From the NCBI GenBank assembly GCA_003194525.1, contig NBIV01000076.1, positions 186,001-250,000 of the forward strand: a stretch of DNA of 64,000 bases, given 5' to 3'. Below, piece after piece: positions 51,883 to 62,458 of the stretch (position 1 is the stretch's first letter; every line of letters begins with the position of its first letter). The notes under the pieces were generated by a model. That model did no database searches. It was given only the letters and a program-made list of their open reading frames with translations, and was not told the DNA's origin. This DNA is from Gracilariopsis chorda (taxonomy: Eukaryota; Rhodophyta; Florideophyceae; Gracilariales; Gracilariaceae). Made by a program: the position numbers and the translations under genes.

Positions 51883-53535
51883 ATGCCGCCCTCTATGCGG
51901 CTCATGTCCGCAAAGTTCAAAGTGCAGCATGAAGATCGACAGATCCAAAAAGTTCGCAGAGAAGCGGCACTAGAGCTGCTCAAGAAAGGCGTTTCTATCC
52001 GCCCAACATCAATGGAAACCAATGTATCGTCTTCAACAGTACAACGCCTTCGAACTGCACTACAAAGCAATAACCACATAACCCTACATAAGCTTTTGTA
52101 TCCAGGTACCCACCACGCTGGTAGACCGTTTGTTTTAACCATACCAGAACAATTGTTGGTTCTAAATCGCGCATTTGAAGCAACTCAGCGAGGAATCGCA
52201 ATGGATGTGAAGCAAATTAGAGTGGTTTTAGGAGGTATCACAAAAGATGGCCGTATAGGATACAAAAACGGGCTTCCAAGCGGTGATGCTTTGCGTCAAT
52301 TCAAAGCAAAAAAACAGACAGCTCACCCTTCGAAATGCGGAGAATAAAATGCAGGTTCGTTTAGCTGCACAATCTTACAGTGATGTACAATCGCTCAAAG
52401 AAATGTTAATGAAGCTCGACAGAAAACATCCAGGCCTTCTCTCCGATCCCAATCGCATTTGGAACTATGACGATACCAGTATCTTTCCTGAATTCGGAAA
52501 GCGCGTCAAGTGTTTCTCTCCTTCTGATAGTCGTAAGGGTGGCACCAGACTGTCAATGAAGGAAAATGGAAAGCATGTTACCGCAGGAATTGTCATCTCG
52601 GCTGCAGGAAACGTTGTTCTACTAGTACTGATAGCTTCAAGAAAGCGAAAAATGTCCCATTGGCTTGAACCACTGCATCGAGAATTCTTCGTTCATGATG
52701 ACGGTAGTCCAAATTGGCTCACGGATAAAAACTGGTGTCCTGGTGACACCTGTTTGTTAGTTAGCGAAAATGGGTCAGTCGATGGCATGAACATGCCTCA
52801 TATCGTTTCGCACATTAACAGGTTCATACGCACATTAATTTCTAAAGACGAACCTGTTCTTCTCCTTCTGGAAGGGCACAGTTCTCGTCAGACCGTAGAG
52901 TGGCTGGAGGTCTGTACAGAAATGAAAAAAGAAGTTATCAAACTCCCGGCATACACAACATGTTTTCTACAGCCTTGCGACAAAGCGGTTAACAAGCGCT
53001 TTCAGGAACGCATACGCAAAACTAGAGACTCTTTGATGAGACAGTGCCATATCTCCCATGCCAACGTTGCGCTTAAAATCAAGTTAGTTGTGGCAGGATT
53101 TCGTGCAGTCACAAACGCTGTTGCCCAGAAAGCTTTTGTTGAAGCGCGGCTTTGGCCGATGAACTACGGCTTTATGAAGCCGTTTACTGTACCAAAGGCC
53201 AGTGGAGTGGTCACAACTACACTGCAGAGTGGATGTCCAGTTGATTATGATACTTTTGATCTGGAAACTACGTCAGCGTTTCACAACAGGCGTGCGAGTC
53301 GCATGCTTGTTAATCAGATACACCGTATGACTTCACCTGGTTGTCGACCGTCATATGTCCTGGCGGAAACTGCACTGTTGATGCGCAACTCGTACGTAGT
53401 CAACCAGTTGTTGGGCAAAAGAATTGCCCCTCTTCCCAGCGCTTCTAAGTGTTCTGCTTCAAACAAGGTTATTTGTTTCGGGAATGTTGCAGAGCTACTG
53501 ACAGTTGATGAAATGCGGAGCAAATTGGGTCCAAT
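51883..53535 (+). pseudogene. pogo-like DDE transposase, N-terminal and catalytic part
   Basis: The first frame (51883-52347) carries a helix-turn-helix DNA-binding region. At a run of seven A (52308-52314) the homology moves to another frame, which then stays open to the Gypsy insertion. The catalytic core shows NYDDTSIF (first Asp, near 52470), LLLLEGHSS (about 52860, where the family normally has Asp-Gly-His-Ser and here has Glu) and LPAYTTCFLQPCDKAV (third Asp). The A-run slip, the Glu substitution and the Gypsy insertion inactivate it. Confidence 0.8.
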
Positions 53536-54341
53536 TGTAGTGCAACGCCCTCAGGGAGGGATTCTTGGTACTTGAACGCTTTCCCGATATTATCGGTTGT
53601 GTAGTGTGTATATGAACTACGCCCCACTATGGTGGATATGGACACGTGGGACACGGTTTTGGGTCAATTGGCGGTTGGCCACAGTAGTGGATGTTGCCAC
53701 GGAATGTGGAGTATTTTAGTTAATTTTGTTTATTATTTTCACACCCATTTTTGGGAAGCTAGTACTTAGTGCGACGGCGCACTGCCGTCGCACCAGTAAA
53801 CCTTCCCCAACAAGGGACCCCAACCTGGGGAATTGGCTCTGAGCTTTACTGCCTCCGCGTGTTCTCAACTCCTCCTTGGAGGGAAGCACCGTAGTGTACG
53901 GAAGTTCACCCCCCTTGCACATCTGAAGGAGACCCATCATTGGGAGTACTAATTGTTCCAAGTGTCTTGGTGTTTCGCCCTGTATAGGGTTATTGTTACC
54001 GGCATTGCCGTATCTGCTCGTCGCTCTCGCGACCCACTTGGTCTTTCCTCTTTCCCCTTTTTAGGGTAGCACCTCCCGCTATCCGCGGCCCTCGTGTGCG
54101 CATCCGCTCACACACCCCCACTTACGTGGAAACATACCTCTACTGAGGATCACACCCCGCTCACGCGGATACCGATTCTTCGCCTTCACCTCCCTGCGCG
54201 AGTCGCGACAGGTGTCCCTGGTCTTACAAACCGGCTTCGCCGTGACACCTCTGGGAGGGCTCTACCCAACTGGGTTCACCTCGTGAGAGGAAGATCCCGG
54301 ACGTCTTTCGGTGTTTTTCCCCTTTGGGGCATTGCACCACA
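53536..54341 (+). repeat. 5' LTR of Gypsy
   Basis: 806 bp, starting TGTAGTGC and ending CCACA. It contains a 10-bp perfect hairpin (GTGCGACGGC and GCCGTCGCAC, 53769-53793, 5-nt loop) and many smaller ones, such as GTCGC/GCGAC near 54023 and CCCC/GGGG near 54320. The 3' LTR repeats them. Confidence 0.96.
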
Positions 54342-54446
54342 AAGTGTTCTCCCGACCTAGAATCGGTTTTTGTTTTCCCTCTTACGAGGTTACTTTTTAG
54401 TTACCGGAAGTTCCGTGATCGTTTCCCGTCGTAACGGTATTTTCTC

Positions 54447-56623
54447 ATGTCGAGAAATCCCTCCGACGCGGAGCCAGTGGTTACGCGTAGTCGCTCCCGC
54501 GACAACGCGGACACTTCCGAAGTTCGGTTCGTACCCCGTATCCCCATACGGACAAGTTCCAGCCGTGCTGGCGCCGCTTCATCGCGGAATGATACCCCCG
54601 AACGGGAAGCCCGGAACCTCCTTTTGCCCTCGTTATCACCCCCGCAGGGGAATGCAGCATCGACTCCGGCTGTTGCCGCAGTGCCCCAGGCACCCCGGCC
54701 TGCTCCCGCTGTCGCGGCTTCAAGCCCCCGTGGAACGGGCGATAACACCCCCCAGGGGACTTCCCTGGAATCCCAGGTCCGCGCTCTGTGGACCGCCCAT
54801 GACACCCTTGTAGGGGAACTAAAATCCCTCCAAGAGGTGGTCTCGGCAACCCCCGTAAAGGAGGTCGCCGAGGAACTCCGTATTTTACGGTCTGACGTCA
54901 ACTCCGTGTTGGAGAGTTTGGGACAACCCGCCGCCTTCATCGAAGGAGTTGAAGCCCGATTTGATCGGATTGGTGCCCGCCTGGAGACGCTGGAGCAGTT
55001 CGTCCTCATGGACAAACCATCCCCGGGTGATCCGGTAAACGAGGCATCGCACAACGACCAGCTTGCTGGGAAGAAGAAACGCCGTCATCGACGGAAACAC
55101 CACCGGAAATATTCGGACTCCGATTCTTCGACATCGTCGGACTCATCCCGAAACCATTCGGTTAGCTCGAGCTCCTCGGGCTCCGACTCGGAGGACGAGA
55201 AGCGAGGCTACTCCTCCCGCTCGAAGCGGTCATCGGCCACTGAAGGTGTGGTCCGAACCCGCCAGAAGGGGAGAAGACACCCCGGTCTCCGGGAGTTGAA
55301 ACCGACAAACCCGGATTACCGGAAGCTTTTATCATACCGGTACTACCGGCTTGAAGATTCGTCACTTGGACGTACGCCCCGGGGTACGGGAAAGGTGCGA
55401 GAATGCATTAAGCGAATGCAGCTCTCGCTCCGCAACCAGTATTTTACTGGAGAGGACCCAGTCCTAGTACTGGATTTCCTATCCCGCTTTGTAGCGGAGG
55501 CCGATATCCTCGGTATGAATGAGGGACAAGCCTATTTGGCTTTACCGTATTTCTTACGGGGAGTGGCGGAGGACCAATACACCTCTGTCAGAGGATCTTT
55601 TCGCGCCTCTTAGGGAGGAGTTACTTGCTGGCCGGAGGCTGTGCAGTATCTTCTGCGCTCCTACGCCACCAACACCGCTATTCAGCAGGCTATCCTCGCT
55701 TTGCAAGATACACGCCAGCGTGCTGGAGAGACCGAGACCGATTACTCGGTGCGCCTTAACAAGGCTTTCCACAGATGTGGTAACGTATACCCCGCTGGGG
55801 AGCGCAGTACCATGTTCATTGATGGTCTTGACCCGGCAATCCGGAGTTTAGTTACCCGTTATCGGGAGGACAAGCGAAGGATCACCTACCTCGAGCTGGT
55901 CCAACACGCTCGAGCGGAAGGGGATGCACTTCGTGCAAGAACTCCGAACAATCAGTCTAAATCCGCCAAGGCTTCGTTGCTGGAAAGCGAAGCTTCCTCT
56001 CTCCCGCTCACCGCGGATGGGAACCCTGGACAGGGATTTGATACCGTGCATTTAGTGCAGGGGGATGGTGTGTCGATACCCACCAGTGAGTTACCGTCAA
56101 CGACGGAGATGACCCATGATACGGGAACAGAAGATCCCGTTCTATACGGTGGTAACAGTCGGGTTCAACCCCAACGACTCCCGTTTTCAAACGGTCAATC
56201 TCGTTATCAACGGCCTGGATGGACTGACACCCGCCCTGCGGTTCGCTTCTCCGATACTCGGAATAATAATCCGCGTGTCGCGGTGCTGGCTCTCATTTGC
56301 CACCTGTGTTATGCCCATGGCCATACCTCTCTCCTCAGTGTATTTGTTCATTGAAGGATATGGCCAAGGTGGTGGCAAATTATGAGGCCCTCAATCCAGA
56401 GGAGAAACGTTCCGTCCCGACGGCTTCCTACCTCCGTGCTAAAACGGACTTTTCTCACGCCCTACCACAGACCCCGCGGGCGCGGCAAGATTCATACACC
56501 CCGATTCGGGAGATCACGCAACCATCCGTTGCAACCCCTGCTTATGCGGATAGAAACCCCCGTCAACGGGATGAAGCACTCGTTGTCGAGGAAACCAACC
56601 CACTGCCGAAGGCGGAAAACTAA
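54447..56623 (+). pseudogene. gag: Gypsy Gag, one TAG and one frame change
   Basis: The ATG at 54447 opens a 388-codon frame: a Pro/Ala-rich N-terminus, a helical part, a Lys/His/Arg-rich then Ser/Asp-rich stretch (about residues 205-265), and the start of the retrotransposon Gag domain (YFTGEDPVLVLDFLSRF). A TAG at 55611-55613 interrupts it, and the same frame resumes with TNTAIQQAILAL and LNKAFHRCG. Near 56320 the zinc knuckle begins CHLCYAHGHTS, and its last Cys is reached only in another frame, which ends at TAA 56621. These are few defects for a 725-codon product. It packages element RNA. Confidence 0.8.
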
Positions 56624-56640
56624 CTGAGGGAGTCTCCCCT

Positions 56641-59600
56641 TTGGGAGAGGCGTCCTCAAGAACGAGGCTGTTGGCGCCCGAGGCGTCCTCGCCTCGCTCC
56701 CCGGTGAAAGTCTTCTCGAGGAAACACACCGCTGACGCGGACTCTGCGCACCTCGGTGTGTTGCGCCGCCCATGGATACGGAGTAAAAATCCCCGGATTC
56801 CCGGTAGAGTCTTGGTCTTGGCCAAGCGCAATTATAAGGTCTATGCCGACCTTGGTCTTGACCTCCAGTTTATGGTGAGGTTTCTCACCGTCCTGGATAC
56901 AGGTGCAGGCCCCAACTTCGTTGTGGAATCATTGTTACCCCCGCTCGTGCGGTCGCGTATCCGCTCTGACGCGGTCCCCGACATTTCGGATGCGAACAAC
57001 AATCCGTTACAAACGGTGGGCACAGTGGACCTCGTCGTGAGACTTGGTACCTCTGTGGTGAAGTTGGACTTCATCGTTTGCCGTTCATTGGCAGCACCAG
57101 TCATACTGGGATGTGATTACTGCGACAGATTTGTCGACGCAATCAGGCCCCGCCTCAGGCGTGTAGAACTTGAAGACGGATCGTCGGTTCCGATTGTTCG
57201 CCGCCCGCTAAAGCGGTCCTCTCGGAAACAAGTTCCGCTCCCTGCTGCGCAGGAACCAACACCCACGTACCGCGAGTCCACCAAGCTCCGCGTCGCTGCC
57301 TCGGTTTCTATACCGGCTGAGTCCCAAGTCTGGGTGCAGGTAAATTCCCGTCAACACGGTCTTCGGGTTATACAACCCCTCGCCTCGTTGTACGATAAAT
57401 CCCAGCTGGCGCTGGCTAATGGAATTGTCTCCATTTCCCCGGATGTCCCTTTCCGGATATTGGCTGCCAACCTTGGCAAACACCCCCAGTATCTGGTCAA
57501 ACACCAAGTAATTGGGAGTGTAACCCCCCATCCTATGGGAATGCTGCCAACAAAGATGACAGCCGCCGATGTACTCGGAGTTTCCACCTCTTCTGAGGAG
57601 TTCGCCCCGCCGTCCGAAGACATCAAGTCTAAGGAGGGGGAGGAAACCGCTACTTCAGCGCCGAACATACCGAGTAACTCGGAATTGCGAACCACACCTG
57701 TTCCACAGGACAATGCTCCATCGAGCAATGACCGGATTGATCCGAAAAAAGCACTTGAAGCGCTGGACTTCAGCCACGTGCCAGAGTCGCACCGCGACAA
57801 ACTCCGTACTATGTTACGGGAATTCACCACAATGTGGGATGCCTCGCTTGGCGAGATTGATGCAACGGAACACCGGATCGATTTAATCCCCGGTGCGCGA
57901 CCGGTTGCACAACCCCTTTACAGGGCAGGTCCGAAAGCTCGGGAAGAGGAGCATTCCCAGGTGGACAAGATGCTCCGCGCAGGTGTGATTGAGCCCGCTC
58001 AATCACCCTGGGCATCCCCAGTTGTACTGGCTTTAAAGGCCGACGGAACCTGGAGGTTCTGTGTCGACTACCGCCGGCTCAATGCCGTGACTGTTAGGGA
58101 CACGTACCCCATCCCTCGTCTGGACGAGTGCATTGACTCCCTTGGAGACGCCACCGTGTTCACGGCCCTTGATGCCAATTGGGGATATTGGCAAGTACCT
58201 GTCAGACAGGAGGATCGCGACAAAACCGCATTCACCTGCCATGCAGGAACGTACCGCTTCAAGCGGATGCCATTTGGGTTAACCAACGCCCCCGCCACCT
58301 TTCAGCGTGCAGTAGATATTCTACTCAACCGCTTTAAGTGGCGGAGTTGTCTGGTCTACCTTGATGATATTATCATCTTCTCCAACTCGTTGGACGACCA
58401 TCTCACTCACGTCCGAGACGTGCTCACCGTACTCCGCGATGCGGGAACTACCCTCAAGTTGAGGAAATGCGAGTTTTTCACAGATACTGTGAAGTATCTG
58501 GGTCACATTATCCGTCCTGGACGGTTAGCGATCGAGAAAGCTCGAGTCAAATCCCTCGTTGAGGCGAAAGAACCCCGTACTCAAACGGAACTGCGCTCCT
58601 TTCTGGGGCTGGTCAACGTCTATCGACGGTTTATCCCGAACTTTTCGGATACTGCAGCGCCCCTGAACGCGTTGTTGCGAAAGGGGAACCCCCCAAAACT
58701 GGGCACATTTACGCCCGAGCAATCGGAAGCTTTTAACTCCTTAAAGGAGGCTGTCACATCAGCACCAATCCTACATCTCCCAAACCTTGGGTTGCCATAC
58801 TCCGTAGATACGGACTCGAGCGACTACCAAGTCGGGTGTGCTCTTTTTCAAACCACCCCCGAGGGGGAACGAGATCCAATTGGTTATTGGTCACGTTCGC
58901 TCAATGTTCATGAGCGGAACTACTCCGTATCGGAGAAAGAGTGCCTCGCCGTCGTATGGGCGATGACCACTCTGCACCCCTACCTTATGGGAATTCACTT
59001 CACCGTGTACACGGATCATTCCTCATTGAGGTGGTTGATGAATATCTCCGACCCGTCGGGACGCCTCATGCGCTGGAGACTCCACCTCGCGGAATATGAC
59101 TTTCAAGTCATTTATAAAAAGGGTGCGCAGAACACCCAGGCCGACGCTTTATCGCGGTTACCCACAAGTGGGGAAGCACTCCCAACGGAGGATGATGAAG
59201 TCCCATGCTTCATGGCTATAGACCCGGATGATCCGGAATATGCCGTCGAGGCTAGGCCAGAAACCTGGGACGAGAATGCTGATTTTGACGAACTACTCGC
59301 ATCGCGAGATAAATCTGAGAACCCGTTAACGGGAAACTTTTTACCGGTATCACCGGAAGAAATGATCCGAGAACAATTCGGCGACCCATTCTGTACGATA
59401 ATTCGTGCCCGTATCAACGGTGGTGAAGATCTCCCTTTCGGGGTAAACGACAAAGGCTACCTCGTAAGAAAGGTCGAAGCCCGCCCACAGATTGTGGTAC
59501 CACATTCCCTGCAATCGCGGGTGTTACATCTATCACACTACGCCCCCATTGGAGGTCACCCAGGTGGGAGGAAACTCTACCTAACCCTGCGAAGGGATTT

Positions 59601-61518
59601 CTATTGGCCCGCAATGGCGGTGGATTGCTACGCAACTGTGCGGTTTTGTAGCGAATGCGCGAAGAATCGCGTCAAACTCCGCAAAAATGCGAAGAAGATG
59701 AAACTATTCCCCGCAAGGGAGCCGCTCGAGTTTATTGCAATCGATATTCTCGGACCATTACTCACCACGAAACGTGGAAACAAGTTTCTACTTGTCATTA
59801 CCGACCGCTTTTCTAAGCTGGTACGGACTGTCCCTCTTCGGAGGATAACCGCTCTCACGGTGGCCCAGGCTCTGGTGACACACTGGATTTTTGTCTACGG
59901 TCCCTCTGTAGAGGTGCTCTCTGACAACGGGAAGCAGTTCGTGAGCAAGTTCTTCCAGGATGTTTGTCGCATCCTGGATGTCAAGAACTTGTTCACGACT
60001 ACCTATCACCCCCAGTGTAATGGGCAAGTTGAACAGTTTAACCGGACGTTACTCGCGGCGTTACGTTCTTACGTCGCTGACCACCCAACGAATTGGGATC
60101 TCTACGCTGATGCGGTAACCTACGCGTACAATACGCAGGTACACCGGACTACCGGAGTTTCGCCATTCGAGTTAGTTCTATCTAGAACACCCCCGCCTGT
60201 GGCGCTGGAACCCCAAGCTACCTTGGACAATTTCCCATCTGTGGGTATCTACCGGCAGCAATGGAAGCAATGGCTTTCCAAGCTGGTCCCCGCTGCGCGG
60301 AAGTCTATGGCACGGGCCCAAGCCGCTTACAAGCTGGATTTTGATGCTCGCTTGCGAGGGAAACCATCCCCGATTCGGGCGAATAACTACGTCTTCATCA
60401 GGAAGGAGTACTACAACCCGGAACGGGAGAAGCGTCACAAACTCTCGCCTGTGGCGGATGGACCCTTCAAGGTGATCTCTGTTAACACCGACACTGTCGT
60501 GGTAGAGATGGGGGACACGCACGAACGGATTTCCCGTGATCGTGTTGTCCTTGCCACTCCTCCCTCGTCAGAGGTAGTCCTGGATCCAGGCAACCCCGTT
60601 TCTACGGACTCCGCTACACCGGAACAATCCGGGAGTACTAGACCTACGGTACTACCACACCCCAGCCGGGGACTCTCAGACCTACCGACTCTGTCGGACT
60701 CACCGGCTCAGCCGGGTAATTCGGGCCCCTCAGCGCCCGCCCCTACCACGTCTGCCCCACTGGCGCGCATCTATACCCGCCAGGCGGGGAATTTTATCCC
60801 TTATCCCGCCACTCCGTCTAAGGAGGGGGAGGAGAACACTCTTTTTCGAGGAACGATATCACCGTCGCAACGGGAAACACACCGTAACATACGGAACACT
60901 GACCGTGGAGCACGGAGTATGTCACGCGACACTAGTCCCCCGTTCTCGGGCAGTGCTGTGCAACAGGAACCAGACGCGCAGGCCCCGCAAAAGCGGCAAA
61001 TACACCGTTTGTCACGGGAAAACGAGAAGCCTCACTCCAATACCGCAGCAGCGGAAAGGCAATCGCTCGATGCCTCGAAGCCGCCGTTGGCGGAAGTCCC
61101 CGCGGAAGCGGTTCAATCAGGTCGATCAGACCCGCGCCCTGCGGAGAAGGGGCGCCCAGATACGCCGGCCTCACAGGGGAATACCCACACCCCTCTTGGG
61201 GAAAAAGGCGGCCAAGCTGCAGTCGAAGCTTTAAGCCCTGGCTCGCAAGCACCGGAAACGCCTCCCGTCGTTGACGGAATCAAAGCCCCCGCTACGGGGA
61301 ATAATTTGCGCCAACCCCCGCATCGCTGTGGCGAAGAACCGAGGAACTCGGGAATAACGCGCGCCATCGCCCGCCCAAAACCGGTCGTACCGGACGCTGC
61401 TCCTCCTCACGGAGATGGTGCACTGCGCTCAGCGGCAATTCCCCTAAAAAGGGTGTCATCGGCACCTGCCCGGCACCCCCCAAAGGGGAATTTTGACCAA
61501 AATACCGGTGTACCGTAG
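56641..61518 (+). CDS. pol: Gypsy Pol: protease, RT, RNase H, integrase
   Basis: 1625 uninterrupted codons. The frame is open upstream to 56575, so no ATG is needed and Pol is probably reached by frameshift from Gag. In order: aspartic protease VLDTGAG (about residue 84), RT with RFCVDYRRLN and the active site YLDD (573-576), RNase H with YSVDTDSSD and TDHSSLRWL, and integrase zinc region HLSHYAPIGGH...CSEC. The integrase catalytic residues are in AIDILGP, LSDNGKQF and NGQVEQFNR. A Pro/Ser/Thr-rich disordered tail follows from about residue 1310. All catalytic residues look intact. TAG at 61516 separates it from the chromodomain frame. Confidence 0.95.
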   Translation: MGEASSRTRLLAPEASSPRSPVKVFSRKHTADADSAHLGVLRRPWIRSKNPRIPGRVLVLAKRNYKVYADLGLDLQFMVRFLTVLDTGAGPNFVVESLLPPLVRSRIRSDAVPDISDANNNPLQTVGTVDLVVRLGTSVVKLDFIVCRSLAAPVILGCDYCDRFVDAIRPRLRRVELEDGSSVPIVRRPLKRSSRKQVPLPAAQEPTPTYRESTKLRVAASVSIPAESQVWVQVNSRQHGLRVIQPLASLYDKSQLALANGIVSISPDVPFRILAANLGKHPQYLVKHQVIGSVTPHPMGMLPTKMTAADVLGVSTSSEEFAPPSEDIKSKEGEETATSAPNIPSNSELRTTPVPQDNAPSSNDRIDPKKALEALDFSHVPESHRDKLRTMLREFTTMWDASLGEIDATEHRIDLIPGARPVAQPLYRAGPKAREEEHSQVDKMLRAGVIEPAQSPWASPVVLALKADGTWRFCVDYRRLNAVTVRDTYPIPRLDECIDSLGDATVFTALDANWGYWQVPVRQEDRDKTAFTCHAGTYRFKRMPFGLTNAPATFQRAVDILLNRFKWRSCLVYLDDIIIFSNSLDDHLTHVRDVLTVLRDAGTTLKLRKCEFFTDTVKYLGHIIRPGRLAIEKARVKSLVEAKEPRTQTELRSFLGLVNVYRRFIPNFSDTAAPLNALLRKGNPPKLGTFTPEQSEAFNSLKEAVTSAPILHLPNLGLPYSVDTDSSDYQVGCALFQTTPEGERDPIGYWSRSLNVHERNYSVSEKECLAVVWAMTTLHPYLMGIHFTVYTDHSSLRWLMNISDPSGRLMRWRLHLAEYDFQVIYKKGAQNTQADALSRLPTSGEALPTEDDEVPCFMAIDPDDPEYAVEARPETWDENADFDELLASRDKSENPLTGNFLPVSPEEMIREQFGDPFCTIIRARINGGEDLPFGVNDKGYLVRKVEARPQIVVPHSLQSRVLHLSHYAPIGGHPGGRKLYLTLRRDFYWPAMAVDCYATVRFCSECAKNRVKLRKNAKKMKLFPAREPLEFIAIDILGPLLTTKRGNKFLLVITDRFSKLVRTVPLRRITALTVAQALVTHWIFVYGPSVEVLSDNGKQFVSKFFQDVCRILDVKNLFTTTYHPQCNGQVEQFNRTLLAALRSYVADHPTNWDLYADAVTYAYNTQVHRTTGVSPFELVLSRTPPPVALEPQATLDNFPSVGIYRQQWKQWLSKLVPAARKSMARAQAAYKLDFDARLRGKPSPIRANNYVFIRKEYYNPEREKRHKLSPVADGPFKVISVNTDTVVVEMGDTHERISRDRVVLATPPSSEVVLDPGNPVSTDSATPEQSGSTRPTVLPHPSRGLSDLPTLSDSPAQPGNSGPSAPAPTTSAPLARIYTRQAGNFIPYPATPSKEGEENTLFRGTISPSQRETHRNIRNTDRGARSMSRDTSPPFSGSAVQQEPDAQAPQKRQIHRLSRENEKPHSNTAAAERQSLDASKPPLAEVPAEAVQSGRSDPRPAEKGRPDTPASQGNTHTPLGEKGGQAAVEALSPGSQAPETPPVVDGIKAPATGNNLRQPPHRCGEEPRNSGITRAIARPKPVVPDAAPPHGDGALRSAAIPLKRVSSAPARHPPKGNFDQNTGVP

Positions 61519-62202
61519 TTAGCCCCAGACAACCCGTCAGTAGCCGGGGACAACACGGCATCGCCGGAACGTATGGTGCATAGCGCTCGTGCGCCTGGCA
61601 GGGAGGCGGTTTGCCACCCAATCACCTTGTCGCACGGGACCCCCCAGGGGATTGTGGAAATGCCGATCCCGCAGGAGCGGTCATCTTCCCGCAAACTCGC
61701 GGTTCGTGAGCTCAACCGCGAAGGCGGAGCCCAAGTCCCCCGCCGACTGGCGGTTCGCCCGCAATACTGCGAAAGCGGAAATGAACCTGCCCCAATGGGG
61801 AATGACTTGCCGGTGAAAACCGTGGCACCACACACCCTCTTGAGGGATATCTTCCCGCATGAGCAGCGGCCGCCATCACATCGCACGGCATCGCTGGAGT
61901 TATCGCCGAACACCGTGCTAAGGGACATTATACCGCACAGCGGGCAGCCCCCGCAAGGAATTACAACCACCACCCGGCACGGCCGGCAGGTCTACGAACG
62001 AGAGTTCGTAGTAGACCGACTTGTCGGACACACCTGGGACCAGGATGGTATTCTACAATACCGCGTCCGCTGGTACGGGTATGACCCCAGTGGGGATACG
62101 TGGGAGCCAATCGAACACCTCCCACGGTCGCAGGTCGTGCGATACCACCGTCAAACGGGAACTGCAGCTCCAGCCACGCTGGTAAATGCCCAAGTTGGGT
62201 AA
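61519..62202 (+). CDS. Gypsy C-terminal chromodomain
   Basis: In the same frame as Pol after one TAG, this stretch of about 227 codons ends in a chromodomain (about 62005-62160). It reads EFVVDRLVGHTWD, then LQYRVRWYGYDPS and TWEPIEHLP, with the conserved Tyr and Trp residues that form the methyl-lysine cage. Chromodomains at the integrase end of Gypsy chromoviruses steer insertion to marked chromatin. Here it is far from integrase, beyond a Pro-rich tail of about 500 residues. An ATG at 61573 could give a separate product. Otherwise it needs readthrough of the TAG. Confidence 0.85.
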   Translation, partial: LAPDNPSVAGDNTASPERMVHSARAPGREAVCHPITLSHGTPQGIVEMPIPQERSSSRKLAVRELNREGGAQVPRRLAVRPQYCESGNEPAPMGNDLPVKTVAPHTLLRDIFPHEQRPPSHRTASLELSPNTVLRDIIPHSGQPPQGITTTTRHGRQVYEREFVVDRLVGHTWDQDGILQYRVRWYGYDPSGDTWEPIEHLPRSQVVRYHRQTGTAAPATLVNAQVG

Positions 62203-62458
62203 CGTTGCCGCGCGAACGGAGGGCGATAGGAAAGGATAACATGGCAAGGTCTGTCGAAGACAGGGAACTCAAATGAGAATCACCGTTAAAAACGTGAAAG
62301 TTTATTCAAGGGAGCAGCTAGCTCCCCACAACACTTTACTACAATAGCCGGCTATGCCAGGAAAGAAGAACCGGAGACGGCGTACGCGCTTTTATCACCC
62401 ATTTTCGTCTGGGAACCCTCCGCGTCCGCGGTCGTTTTCCCGTCTTAGGGGGGGGATA

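Noticed and set aside
53769..53793. The LTR hairpin as a bacterial-type terminator
   Set aside because: The context is a eukaryotic LTR, no T-run follows it, and similar hairpins fill the whole element.
54401..55054. Minus-strand frames inside Gypsy Gag (54401-55054 and others)
   Set aside because: GC-rich coding sequence yields long antisense frames; these show no domain and oppose a clear Gag.
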